Assembly (NCBI GenBank): GCA_027600665.1
Contig: JADGJL010000021.1
Location: 1-64,000 of the forward strand
From: Irineochytrium annulatum
Lineage: Eukaryota; Chytridiomycota; Chytridiomycetes; Chytridiales; Chytridiaceae
DNA length: 64,000 nucleotides
Direction: 5' to 3'
Below, piece after piece: positions 52,492 through 61,390 of this stretch. The translations under genes and the position numbers were made by a program. The notes under the pieces were generated by a model. It searched no databases, was not told where the DNA came from, and was given only the letters and a program-made list of their open reading frames with translations. The stretch's first letter is position 1. Every line of letters starts with the position of its first letter.

Positions 52492-52641
52492 CACAATCAC
52501 CTCTTCATATGTATTTGGTATATCTGTGATACTGGGTTTGGGCGTTCTACGTTTCAAATTCTACAAGCTATTCCCTTGAAAGAGCGGGATGGCACCACAA
52601 AGGATCGGATGCAACCCTTCGATTACATCCTTACCTCGCGC

Positions 52642-52675
52642 TGCAACACTTAGGACATATGTCCTAGGTGTTGCA
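52642..52675. promoter_or_regulatory. 34-bp palindrome between the GIY-YIG and BI-1 genes
   Basis: The arms of 17 bases (TGCAACAC-TAGGACAT) pair with one T-G exception, centred on ACATATGT. No T-run follows on either strand, so it is more likely an operator or RNA structure than a terminator. Confidence 0.6.
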
Positions 52676-52698
52676 AGTTAATTCAGATTTTATGCGCC

Positions 52699-53055
52699 TT
52701 ATTTGTACAATACTTTATCTACATTGTATTTCGCACGCATCGTGTTGATGATATACGTCTCGTAAATTTCACGATCTACCGGATCTTCAATCACGCACAC
52801 TTCAATCTTCGTTACTTCTTCGCGGTGGTTCTTCATTGGTGATACAGTGTCTTCAAAATGCTTTTTGATACGTGGTCTTAATTTTCGTGCTTTCCCGACA
52901 AATAACAGCTCTCCAGCGGCATTGTAAAACATGAAAATCCCGCCTAGTTCACGGGTTATCAGGTGAAAATCCGTAAATCCATAAATGTGGCTAAGCTGTG
53001 GATCAACCTGCTTCGTAATGGTTACATCCGGTGTTGGCACAGTAATATTAATCAA
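52699..53055 (-). CDS. GIY-YIG domain protein
   Basis: About 118 residues from a TTG at 53055; a GTG at 53097 is possible. The central part has the GIY-YIG fold: GGIFMFYNAAGELLFVGKAR corresponds to GIYxxY...YVG, and LRPRIKKHF gives the Arg. The YETYIINTMRAKYN segment supplies the Glu. Such small domains act as nucleases in repair and are also found in UvrC. It appears unlinked to neighbours. Confidence 0.82.
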   Translation of the reverse strand: MINITVPTPDVTITKQVDPQLSHIYGFTDFHLITRELGGIFMFYNAAGELLFVGKARKLRPRIKKHFEDTVSPMKNHREEVTKIEVCVIEDPVDREIYETYIINTMRAKYNVDKVLYK

Positions 53056-53097
53056 TAGGCTCACTTCCTCATTATCTATAGGTTTACATCCTATCAC

Positions 53098-53724
53098 ATA
53101 TTATAAAGGGACACCATTTCAATCTATAAGAAGTACAATTCACGCAATTTTCGCTATTACGACAAATATTTCAAAAAAAAGGTTAACTTCCCTGATTCAA
53201 AGTGTTACTATAGGGGTATGAGGAAGAAATTGGGCACTGAGACACATGTCTTTATATCTACCTCCGTCTATTGTACCCTATGATTGAAACTCTTTTTCAT
53301 GCTGAATTCTGTTACGTGATCACGACAAGAGTACAGTTAGCAAGAACCTTAGCTTATAGATTGTAGATTCATCATCTAATCGACCCTTGCAGCAAGCAAA
53401 CGTAGAAAGACCTAGATTCTTGATTCACTGTAGATTTTAAGTATCACCTAGAAAGCCTGCAATTATAGTCGTACTGAGTTAATAGACACACGTAGAAGGT
53501 CAGATAGCTATCGATCCTAGAGAGACTAGTCATGCAATGCAACTGTAGAATTATAGCAGCAGTACTATAGAAAACGGATCAAGTCTCACCACAGGCCCCG
53601 GCATATTGCTTGGGCTTTTTTGCGTTTACGCGAATAACCGACCACCTCCTCAGGGAAACAGAGGTATCGTGGTTCTTTCTGTCGGGTTTATAATATGACA
53701 AGATACCAGTAGAGGAGTGATGGG
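53098..53724. other. Gene-free 630-bp region, TAG-rich
   Basis: No coding region, tRNA or recognised riboswitch was found. Between about 53340 and 53600 TAG and CTAG are unusually frequent. A weak hairpin followed by T (GGCCC...GGGCTTTTTT, about 53594-53622) could end a short transcript. No function is proposed. Confidence 0.4.
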
Positions 53725-55176
53725 ATGTATTCCGATCTGCAACTGACGGAGGACCGCCCTGTATATATACAAGTCAAAGATTATATGAAGCGATTGATGC
53801 TCAAAGGTGGCCTGCAAGCCAAACAAAAACTGCCCTCCACCCGTGAACTTAGTACACTCATGAAGGTTAGTCGTAGCACGGTTCTGCTCGCTTATGCCGA
53901 GCTTGAAGATGAAGGTCTGATCTACGCAGTCAAAGGCAAAGGCAATTACGTTAGTGCTTCCATTGAGGCTCCTGAGGCCACAGCGAGCTGGCAACTGGAC
54001 TGGGAGACAGAGGTAAGTGAGTATGCCATTCAGGCAGAACAGTACGATCTGATGAAGCATGGCTCCGGAGCAGAGCGCGGCGAGATATCGTTTACCAGCA
54101 TAGCACCGGATGAAAAGCTATTTGATCTGCAGAACGTGAAACGGGCTTTTCTGGATCGCATGTCACTTGAAGGCGAAGTACTGCTGAATTACGGATATGC
54201 GCAAGGATACAGACCGCTGATGAACTATTTACTACGATATATGGAGAACAAAGGTGTTGACCTCCGTGGCAAGGACATCCTGATCACCAACGGATTCACG
54301 GAAGGTTTCGATCTGGTGCTTGGAGCGTTGCGCAAAAAAAGCGGAAAAGCGCTCTGCGAGAATCCGACGCACCACACGGCAATCAAAAACCTGAAGCTGC
54401 ACCAGTTCCACCTAACCGGTGTCAATATGGAGCCGGATGGCCTGGACTTGAAGCAGCTGGAACATGAACTTGAGGAAAGTCCATATGATCTGGCGTATCT
54501 CGTGCCCTCCTACCATAATCCAACCGGGATTGTGACGTCTCCTGCGAAACGGGTAGAGATCATCCGGTTGATGAACAAGTATCAGGTTCCCATCATTGAG
54601 GATGGATTCAACGAAGAATTGCGCTATTCCGGTTCCCACGTATCTCCCTTGATCGCCAGCATGGGCAAGGGCAATGGACTGGTTTATCTGGGCAGCTTCT
54701 CCAAAGTCCTGTTCCCAGGTCTGCGGGTGGGTTGGGTTATTGCTGATGCGGCGCTGATTGATTATCTGGAGAGTATGAAACGGGCACGCAGCATCCATAC
54801 CTCCACACTGGACCAATCGTTATTGTATCAATATCTGAGCAACGGCAATTTCGAGAAATATTTGAAGCGAGCCCGCACGGAGTATAAGCGAAAATATGAA
54901 TTGGTTGTGCGTTGCCTGAAGCAACATCTGCCAATGTGCCGGATTTCCGGTGCGGGTGGTCTGCATCTGTTCGTGCAGTTCCCGTCCGAATACAGAACCC
55001 GTGAACTGCTAGAGGCTTGTAAAGTGAAAGGTGTAACGTTCACACCAGGGGATACCTTTTATCTGGAGCCCGGTCAGGGTGTGAACACGATGCGTCTGGG
55101 TTTCTCCAGAGTGAGCGATGAGCATATACGTAAAGGCATTCGCATCATTGGCGAGACAGCAGCTCAAATGAGTTAA
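53725..55176 (+). CDS. MocR-type (GntR-aminotransferase) regulator
   Basis: This 483-residue fusion has an N-terminal GntR winged helix (about 10-75; LPSTRELSTLMKVSRSTVLL) and a C-terminal fold-type I aminotransferase domain (about 110-475). The PLP-binding Lys is in LGSFSKVLFPGLRVGW, and PSYHNPTG provides the PLP Asn region. MocR proteins sense PLP-linked metabolites and control genes of vitamin B6, amino acid or cell-wall metabolism. It lies 12 bases upstream of ddl, so it may regulate D-alanine or wall precursor supply; this is inference. Confidence 0.94.
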   Translation: MYSDLQLTEDRPVYIQVKDYMKRLMLKGGLQAKQKLPSTRELSTLMKVSRSTVLLAYAELEDEGLIYAVKGKGNYVSASIEAPEATASWQLDWETEVSEYAIQAEQYDLMKHGSGAERGEISFTSIAPDEKLFDLQNVKRAFLDRMSLEGEVLLNYGYAQGYRPLMNYLLRYMENKGVDLRGKDILITNGFTEGFDLVLGALRKKSGKALCENPTHHTAIKNLKLHQFHLTGVNMEPDGLDLKQLEHELEESPYDLAYLVPSYHNPTGIVTSPAKRVEIIRLMNKYQVPIIEDGFNEELRYSGSHVSPLIASMGKGNGLVYLGSFSKVLFPGLRVGWVIADAALIDYLESMKRARSIHTSTLDQSLLYQYLSNGNFEKYLKRARTEYKRKYELVVRCLKQHLPMCRISGAGGLHLFVQFPSEYRTRELLEACKVKGVTFTPGDTFYLEPGQGVNTMRLGFSRVSDEHIRKGIRIIGETAAQMS

Positions 55177-55188
55177 GGAGGATTTCAC

Positions 55189-56109
55189 ATGAAAGTTGGC
55201 GTAATTATGGGCGGTACATCTTCAGAGCGGGATATTTCACTGCTCACCGGACAGGAGATGATTGCCAATCTGAATAGAGACAAATACGAGGTTGTGCCCA
55301 TTGAGCTGAATTCCAAGCGCGACCTGATCGACAAGTCAGCGGGAATCGATGTGGCACTGCTTGCCCTGCATGGCAAATACGGCGAAGACGGTACGGTTCA
55401 AGGCACACTGGAATCCCTAGGTATTCCCTACACAGGCTGTGGTGTGCTTGCAAGCAGTGTATGCATGGATAAAGACATGTCCAAACAGCTCATGCAGCAT
55501 GCAGGTGTGCTTACCGGTGAATGGTTGCGAGTGAGTCATATGGAGGAGCTGGCCTCTATTGCTGTTCAACAATTAACGTACCCCGTGGTGGTCAAACCGA
55601 ATTCAGGCGGTTCCAGCATTGGTACCCAAGTGGTGAAGGAAGCTTCCGCCCTGCCTGCTGCTGTAGAGGCTGCCCTCGCCTGGGATGACACGGTCATGAT
55701 TGAACAGTATATCGAGGGTGAGGAAATCACCTGTGCCATTCTGGATGGTAAGATGCTGCCGGTGATCTCCATTCGTTCGAACGCTGCGTTTTTCGACTAT
55801 TCTTCCAAATACGATGACAATGGGGCCGATGAGCAGGTTGTGCAATTGCCTGTGGACCTTCACCATCGCGTCGAAGCCACGGCCCTGGCCTGTTATCAGG
55901 TGCTAAAATGCAGCGTCTACGCTCGCGTGGATATGATGATTCGGGAAGGCATGCCTTATGTGCTTGAAGTGAACACGCTGCCGGGACTTACTCGTAACAG
56001 TCTGCTGCCCAAAAGTGCAGCTGCTGCAGGCATTTCTTTTGCAGAACTACTGGATACCATTATTGAACTTTCATTGAAGGAAAGACCCAAGGAGGATACA
56101 ACATTATGA
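55189..56109 (+). CDS. ddl: D-alanine--D-alanine ligase
   Basis: This 306-residue ATP-grasp enzyme joins two D-Ala residues for peptidoglycan. Segments seen are GGTSSERDISLLTG, HGKYGEDGTVQG (omega loop), VVKPNSGGSSIGT (ATP site), IEGEEITCAIL and VLEVNTLPGLT (Mg2+ site). The residue in DYSSKYDDNG keeps the Tyr/Lys typical of D-Ala-D-Ala specificity rather than D-Ala-D-Lac. It follows the MocR gene and overlaps the GNAT gene by 4 bases. Strong AAGGAGG precedes its ATG. Confidence 0.94.
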   Translation: MKVGVIMGGTSSERDISLLTGQEMIANLNRDKYEVVPIELNSKRDLIDKSAGIDVALLALHGKYGEDGTVQGTLESLGIPYTGCGVLASSVCMDKDMSKQLMQHAGVLTGEWLRVSHMEELASIAVQQLTYPVVVKPNSGGSSIGTQVVKEASALPAAVEAALAWDDTVMIEQYIEGEEITCAILDGKMLPVISIRSNAAFFDYSSKYDDNGADEQVVQLPVDLHHRVEATALACYQVLKCSVYARVDMMIREGMPYVLEVNTLPGLTRNSLLPKSAAAAGISFAELLDTIIELSLKERPKEDTTL

Positions 56110-56564
56110 GCCTGGATGTGACGATTAGACACAGCTCCCCTACCGATCTGCAAGATATGGTCATTCTGATGGACCAACTCGGTTACCCCACCACTTACGC
56201 CGAGATGGAAGAGCGTTATATTCATATCTCTGCGGACGCAAACTTTACGACACTGGTAGCTGAGGTACGCGGACGCGTAGTTGGACTGATCGGATTACAG
56301 ACGTCTTATCTATATGAGAAGAACGGAAGACACTGCCGTATCTTGGCCTTGGTTGTACATGACCAGTTCAGAGGTTCTGGCATCGGCCGTCAGCTCATTC
56401 TTGAAGCTGAGCAATGGGCAGCCACGCATAACGTGGACTCCCTGTCTCTGAACAGTGCCAATCGCCCGGAACGTGAAGCTGCACATCAATTCTATCGTCA
56501 GATGGGCTTTACAGCCGGAAGCACCGGGTTTAGCAAGAAGCCTCAGACCTTACAACACACTTAA
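56106..56564 (+). CDS. GNAT-family N-acetyltransferase
   Basis: This 152-residue protein has motif A at ILALVVHDQFRGSGIGRQLI (R-G-x-G-x-G/A) and the C-terminal part HQFYRQMGFTAGS. Its ATG lies within the end of ddl (ATGA overlap), so it is co-translated with the ligase. The substrate is unknown; a wall precursor or D-amino acid is one option. Confidence 0.9.
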   Translation: MSLDVTIRHSSPTDLQDMVILMDQLGYPTTYAEMEERYIHISADANFTTLVAEVRGRVVGLIGLQTSYLYEKNGRHCRILALVVHDQFRGSGIGRQLILEAEQWAATHNVDSLSLNSANRPEREAAHQFYRQMGFTAGSTGFSKKPQTLQHT

Positions 56565-56596
56565 CCTGCGGATATACGCTATCTGGATGACACGAA

Positions 56597-56641
56597 AAAG
56601 AACGCCCCATTCAGCACATTGGCCAGTTAAGGGCGTTCTTT
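56597..56641 (+). terminator. Terminator of the mocR-ddl-GNAT operon
   Basis: AAAGAACGCCC with GGGCGTTCTTT, followed by T-rich bases. Confidence 0.9.
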
Positions 56642-56742
56642 CGTATCCGAGGTACATGGTGGAAGGAATGATTCTCCAGGTAATCTATTGGTTATTCTAT
56701 GTTGAATTTTCAGGTCGAATCAGTACCGTAACATATCTGGGA

Positions 56743-57528
56743 TCAATATTTGGCTGACTGTGCACCATCGATTGGTATAATGGCTCCGTTAATAAACGGT
56801 GCTTCGCCGGACAGCAGGAAGGCAACGAGGCGTCCCACTTCTTTCGGTTCACCCAAGCGCTTCGCCGGATTGTCCTTCACGAACTCTCTGGATGCAGACT
56901 GCCAGTCATTCGGATTGATCTGTTTGAACGAACCGATGACCATATCTGTCAGAATGGCTCCAGGTGCTACCGCATTGATACTGATTCCGTGCTCAGCGTA
57001 TTCAATCGCCGCATCTTTGGTCATGCCAGCAACGGCATGTTTACTCGCCCCGTAGGCGATCTGGTTTGGCACAGCACGAATGCCACCGACAGAGGACGTG
57101 TTCACAATGTAGCCTTCACCCTGTTTTTTCATTACAGGCAAGACGTGCTTTAACCCGTAAAATACACCTTTCAGGTTGATGTCGATGACTTTATTGAACA
57201 TCTCTGTCTCGTAGTTCTCGATCAGGTTTTGCTTGCCTTCAATGCCTGCATTGTTGAAAAATGCATCGATACGTCCAAACGCATTTACCGTATCACTAAC
57301 ATACTTCTTCACTGCTTCTTCGTCGGCTACGTCACCTTCAATAAGCAGGAACTCGGCATGCTTTACCTCTTCTGATATCACACGCTTGGTCTCTTCCAGC
57401 GCCTTCATGTTCACATCCACCAGGGCAAGTTTTGCCCCTTCACGCGCGACTTCCACCGCAGCTGATCGGCCAAGACCCGAACCACCACCTGTAATCAGGA
57501 CTACTTTACCTGCAAATCGTTCAGACAT
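56743..57528 (-). CDS. Short-chain dehydrogenase/reductase
   Basis: About 261 residues from ATG 57528 (GGAGG, 6 bases); further in-frame ATGs at 57531 and 57603 are less likely. Cofactor motif TGGGSGLG, NNAG, the catalytic Ser in VNTSSVGGI and YGASK (Tyr and Lys) are in place. INAVAPGAILTDM and the C-terminal FLLSGEAPFINGAIIPIDGA match classical SDRs. Substrate unknown. Confidence 0.92.
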   Translation of the reverse strand: MSERFAGKVVLITGGGSGLGRSAAVEVAREGAKLALVDVNMKALEETKRVISEEVKHAEFLLIEGDVADEEAVKKYVSDTVNAFGRIDAFFNNAGIEGKQNLIENYETEMFNKVIDINLKGVFYGLKHVLPVMKKQGEGYIVNTSSVGGIRAVPNQIAYGASKHAVAGMTKDAAIEYAEHGISINAVAPGAILTDMVIGSFKQINPNDWQSASREFVKDNPAKRLGEPKEVGRLVAFLLSGEAPFINGAIIPIDGAQSAKY

Positions 57529-57666
57529 CATCCATAGACCTCCCTTTGCTGTTTTTGACATCTTCAACACATAATTACCCATTTCATCATTTGCTCTAAT
57601 CAAACGGGGATCTCTTACAACCAGAAATTCAACCGGATTAGTATGCTTCTATACCCACCCAGTCAT

Positions 57667-58605
57667 TCATTTTAAGGATTTCATAGCCTCATAGGATGCA
57701 AGTAGTTCCTCTACTTCTACTCCGTTGATCTTCATCCCAGCTACTTGACACTGTTCCAACTGAACCCCAGATAGATCGCAATCAATAAAACGACTCCCCC
57801 CAAGATCACAATGCGCCCACTGCATGGGCACCCGGTCAGATCCAAGATGTGTGTCCTGGAATTGAACGCCATCCAGAGCACAGAACTCAATCTTGCTATC
57901 GGTTAGGCGTAAATCAGCTAGCAAGATATTGGTCATATTTAAATTGGTAAGTTTGCTTCCACTCAGGTTGCAATCAGTGATCCGACTATTGGCCAGATTA
58001 CTGGTACTGTAACGAACCCCATCTAGATTAGTCTGAACAAATTCAACCACTGATTCACCCGAATCCGTGGCTAATGTCTCATCACATGTTGGATCATAAG
58101 AAGCCGCTGATACGTTCTTCTCATATCCAAACTCATCCTCAGATGCATAGATTCGAACATATCCCATTTTTTCGTAAAAATGATGATTATCCAGCTGCCG
58201 ACTGGAGGTCTCCAACTTCCAGATATCAATCTGTGGAAATTCAGCCTCAATAAGCCTCATAACTTGAGTTCCCACACCACGTCCTTGGCATACAGGATCA
58301 ATATAGATCTTATCGATCCTGGCATGTTTTCGTCCGAGCACGTTTACACTCACTCCGCCGATAGCACATCCATCTGATTCTACAACATAATAATCCCATT
58401 CACGGATTACGTAACGGTGCATTCGAACTGACGAATAATCAGGTGGACATAGATTCCTATCTATATCCTTCTCACCCTCTGACCAGACCTTAATGGCTTG
58501 ATCAAAAGCACGAGTGCACATCTCTGTAAGTACAACAGCATCTTCTTGCTGCGCTCGTCGCAAGCGAATTTCAGAATGTACCTGTTTCAATTGACTTTTT
58601 TTCAT
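57667..58605 (-). CDS. GNAT acetyltransferase-pentapeptide repeat fusion
   Basis: About 312 residues from ATG 58605, with AGAGGTG upstream. The N-terminal half (about 12-165) is a GNAT domain with IDKIYIDPVCQGRGVGTQVM and HHFYEKMGYV. The C-terminal half (about 185-295) has a run of five-residue repeats (CNLSGSKLTNLNMTNILLAD and further LxDSKIEF, GSRFIDCDLSGVQLEQC) that should form a right-handed beta-helix. Pentapeptide proteins can mimic DNA or bind partners. The fusion might direct acetylation to a particular target; this is speculative. Confidence 0.85.
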   Translation of the reverse strand: MKKSQLKQVHSEIRLRRAQQEDAVVLTEMCTRAFDQAIKVWSEGEKDIDRNLCPPDYSSVRMHRYVIREWDYYVVESDGCAIGGVSVNVLGRKHARIDKIYIDPVCQGRGVGTQVMRLIEAEFPQIDIWKLETSSRQLDNHHFYEKMGYVRIYASEDEFGYEKNVSAASYDPTCDETLATDSGESVVEFVQTNLDGVRYSTSNLANSRITDCNLSGSKLTNLNMTNILLADLRLTDSKIEFCALDGVQFQDTHLGSDRVPMQWAHCDLGGSRFIDCDLSGVQLEQCQVAGMKINGVEVEELLASYEAMKSLK

Positions 58606-58848
58606 ATACAACACCTCTGGGGATTTATTTAAGATGACACGACAAAGAGGAGCACCTCCAACAGAGGCACTCCCCGGTCCGTTTCATCATTTCAGAAACG
58701 CCGAAGCTCCTCGTAATGGGTCAAAAGGACACACGTATCCCGTTCATGGTCTAACGGAATTTTTTCGGTGTTCTTTTCACGATCATTACGAGAAATCTGG
58801 CATACTCTGAAATCCCCTCTCATGCTAAGGACTAATTCAACGTCTCAG

Positions 58849-60384
58849 TTAAGGACGGTCAATGTAAATCCAGCCCGTTTCTTGTTCCTTATCTACAGTA
58901 GCTCCAAGGGATTCAGCCATAAAGCGCAGCGGCACATATGTCTTGCCATCCTTGCCTACATATGCGGATTCCACCATGGTTACTTCTTTACCAGCAACGG
59001 TTGCCTTCTTGGAACCTACGGTCAGAACAATCTCATCACCCGTGATGTCGTCAATGACAACAATTCGGTTCGAACCTTTGGTCCATTTCACTTCAGCATC
59101 CAATTCTTCAGACACGTAGCGAAGGGGAACAAATGTTGTATTCTTAACGGTGATCGCCCCGGCGTATTCATCATCCGGGAAGAGTACTACACTTTTATTC
59201 GTGATCCCAGCTTCATCTTTGAGCAATTGATATGCAAGTGAATTGGAATCAAAATTGCGCAGCATCTGTCCAGGTGTAATATCATCCTTCATCAGATCCA
59301 TAACGCCGCCCGATACATCCACTTCATCCACTGCAACCGTTCCACCGATATTCCACTGTTCACTGTTTCCACTCACGGTTACAGCGTTCACTGGCAGATC
59401 TTCGGAGGCCGGCAGCGCTACCTTCAGTTCAAAGTTTTGCTTGCGGATATCCAGCTTGCTGTCGAGATAGAAGTCCAATTTCAGTTTGGTTTCTGTACCA
59501 AATACCGTTTTGAATTCTGGAGTCTCATTCAACAGGTTGTTCAGCTCCTGATCATAATTGACCAGCATGCTGTCCAGTCCTACTTTGATCATGGCATATA
59601 GTGAAGCAACGGCTTCATCTTTTGATTCAGGAACGATCGAATTCAGCGTTTCATCTCCCCCGCCTTCAACCTCATTCACAGCTTCAAATACAGGGTAGAA
59701 CACATCGTACAGATCTCCAATCAGGTCTTTCAGCCCTTGCTCATCCTTCGAGACACTCGTCAGGAACGGTTTAACCATGGCAAGCATCTCTTCACCACTG
59801 ATCTCCAGGTGCAGCTTGGAGAGGCTAAGTGTTTCGCCATTTACCGATTCCTGTACCGGTGTTACGGAGATGTTCTTCGGATTGGACAGATGTTTCAGGA
59901 CAAAAGAGAACAGTTTCGGCGAAATTTCCTCGAGTTGTTTCTCCAGAGCCTTCGTATCCACCATTGGAAGAGCTTGTGCATCCTGGAACGTATCCAGAGA
60001 TATGTACAGCGGTTTCTGGGCTCCATCCAGATCAATCACCACTTGGGACTCATTCATGGACAGGTGGAAAGGTAACTTCGTTCCCTCCATGCTCAGTGTA
60101 CCTTTGATCGATGCTGTCTTCGCATCTTTCATTTTGGCTTGATCAATATCCAGAGATATGGAATTAATACGTTCGATCATTTCAAGGTCTTTCTCTGTCG
60201 CAAATTCCTTAGCCGGTTCTATGTTTATATTCATGGATTGTCTGGATTCACCGGACTTGATACTCGCACCATTGGCCATTGCTTTGCCAACGTCTACTCC
60301 ACCCACAGCCTGACATCCTGTAAGAACAACCATTAATAATACCAGTGGCACTGCCATCCATTGGACTAACTTCCGATTCGTAAT
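58849..60384 (-). CDS. Stalk-domain (copper amine oxidase N-like) lipoprotein with probable ATT start
   Basis: About 511 residues. The protein has a lipoprotein signal with lipobox LTGC, then a long alpha/beta region with repeated SLSKLHLEISGEEM-like text and, at the C-terminus (about 400-505), the copper amine oxidase N-terminal-type stalk domain: TFVPLRYVSEELDAEVKW, GSNRIVVID, TYVPLRFMAESLGATV. The first canonical codon in frame (ATG 60357) lies more than 30 bases from AAGGAGGG (60398-60391). An ATT at 60384 sits 7 bases from that site and adds the charged MTNRKLVQW, a normal signal start. It probably binds or spans the cell wall. Confidence 0.85.
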   Translation of the reverse strand: MTNRKLVQWMAVPLVLLMVVLTGCQAVGGVDVGKAMANGASIKSGESRQSMNINIEPAKEFATEKDLEMIERINSISLDIDQAKMKDAKTASIKGTLSMEGTKLPFHLSMNESQVVIDLDGAQKPLYISLDTFQDAQALPMVDTKALEKQLEEISPKLFSFVLKHLSNPKNISVTPVQESVNGETLSLSKLHLEISGEEMLAMVKPFLTSVSKDEQGLKDLIGDLYDVFYPVFEAVNEVEGGGDETLNSIVPESKDEAVASLYAMIKVGLDSMLVNYDQELNNLLNETPEFKTVFGTETKLKLDFYLDSKLDIRKQNFELKVALPASEDLPVNAVTVSGNSEQWNIGGTVAVDEVDVSGGVMDLMKDDITPGQMLRNFDSNSLAYQLLKDEAGITNKSVVLFPDDEYAGAITVKNTTFVPLRYVSEELDAEVKWTKGSNRIVVIDDITGDEIVLTVGSKKATVAGKEVTMVESAYVGKDGKTYVPLRFMAESLGATVDKEQETGWIYIDRP

Positions 60385-60467
60385 AAGATCCCCTCCTTAG
60401 AAAAATATGGTTCATTCCCATTATGAAGGTATAGGTAATTGTTGTAAACGGATACGCAAAAAATAAA

Positions 60468-60494
60468 CCAAAAGGCCGGAACATGTCCGACCTC
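60468..60494 (-). terminator. Terminator of the acidic micro-protein gene
   Basis: AGG-CGGA and TCCG-CCT stem with a TTTT tail in the - direction. Confidence 0.55.
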
Positions 60495-60564
60495 TGGTCT
60501 ATCTATATTTCAACATATCGTATGTTTCGATAAAAGATCCTGCTTCATTATGCAATACTGGAAG

Positions 60565-60693
60565 TTATTCTTGATCCTGATCTTCTGCGAGTTTCTCATC
60601 CGTTTCTTCATCTTCCACAGTTGCGGGAGTCTCGAATTGATCGGGCTCGTCCTCTTGAATCGCTTTATTCTCTTCGTTCTGATCCTGTGTCAT
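60565..60693 (-). CDS. Acidic 42-residue micro-protein
   Basis: The ATG at 60693 is preceded by GAGAGG at 9 bases. The peptide (starts MTQDQNEENKAIQEDEP, ends AEDQDQE) has 18 Asp or Glu in 42 residues, no hydrophobic core and is probably disordered. It has its own terminator. A role is unknown; it may be a small spore or stress protein. No relative is recognised. Confidence 0.6.
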   Translation of the reverse strand: MTQDQNEENKAIQEDEPDQFETPATVEDEETDEKLAEDQDQE

Positions 60694-60826
60694 ATCGCAT
60701 TCCCTCTCTTCTACCAGATTGTCATGTCAGCAAGGCATGAGCCTTGTGTCTATCAATAACCCGAATAGGCACAGTTCAAACCTGTCTCCGCGACGGACAA
60801 CCATTTCCCATCATTTCAGTGCCCAT

Positions 60827-61294
60827 TTAGAAAACATAAAACACGATTCCGTTTCCACTTGCAGCCGTTGCCTGAAACAAGGCCTGGATATCATCCACCG
60901 TCTGGACAATCTCCTGAAATGTCTCTTCCGCATCCCAATCTTCCATGACTGGATAGACGCCCTCAGTGATCATCTGTTCCAGACTATACCGCTGCTTTAA
61001 TTCATCCGGTGTGAGCTGCTCCAACGCCATGTAAGCCTCCAGCACCTGCTCATTACTGAGTAAGAACAGATCCATATCCGAATAGTTTCCCAAGTATTGC
61101 TCACCTGCGAGAGGCACTACATAGCCCAGGGGTGGCTTCCCATCTACCAGATTACCGTTCAGCGTGAATTGGATCATCTGCCAGGTTTTATCGATATCCA
61201 GATCAACTGCACAATCATGGACACTGATCTCCCCTGACTTGATGGATTCAACTAACTCTTTCGTTACCACAAGATATCTTCCGGACATTCCCAT
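60827..61294 (-). CDS. DUF1877 (YfbM-like) protein
   Basis: This 155-residue protein begins MGMSGRY. It has DLDIDKTWQMIQFTLNG, GYVVPLAGEQYLGNY, LEQLTPDELKQRYSLEQM and VYPVMEDWD, the layout of the DUF1877 family. The role of the family is unknown; some members are found near toxin-antitoxin or immunity genes, but no such gene is next to it here. Confidence 0.85.
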   Translation of the reverse strand: MGMSGRYLVVTKELVESIKSGEISVHDCAVDLDIDKTWQMIQFTLNGNLVDGKPPLGYVVPLAGEQYLGNYSDMDLFLLSNEQVLEAYMALEQLTPDELKQRYSLEQMITEGVYPVMEDWDAEETFQEIVQTVDDIQALFQATAASGNGIVFYVF

Positions 61295-61390
61295 ACCGTT
61301 ATCCCTCCTGTGTAATTGATTCTAATGTTCCCCATTAACCGTGCTTGTTGGTTCAGAATCGGGGTAATTCCTATCAAGGAGGTCGTATAC

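Noticed and set aside
51694..52653. 319-residue open frame antisense to the BI-1 gene
   Set aside because: Hydrophilic, His/Gln-rich shadow of a membrane gene; the opposite strand has clear family motifs.
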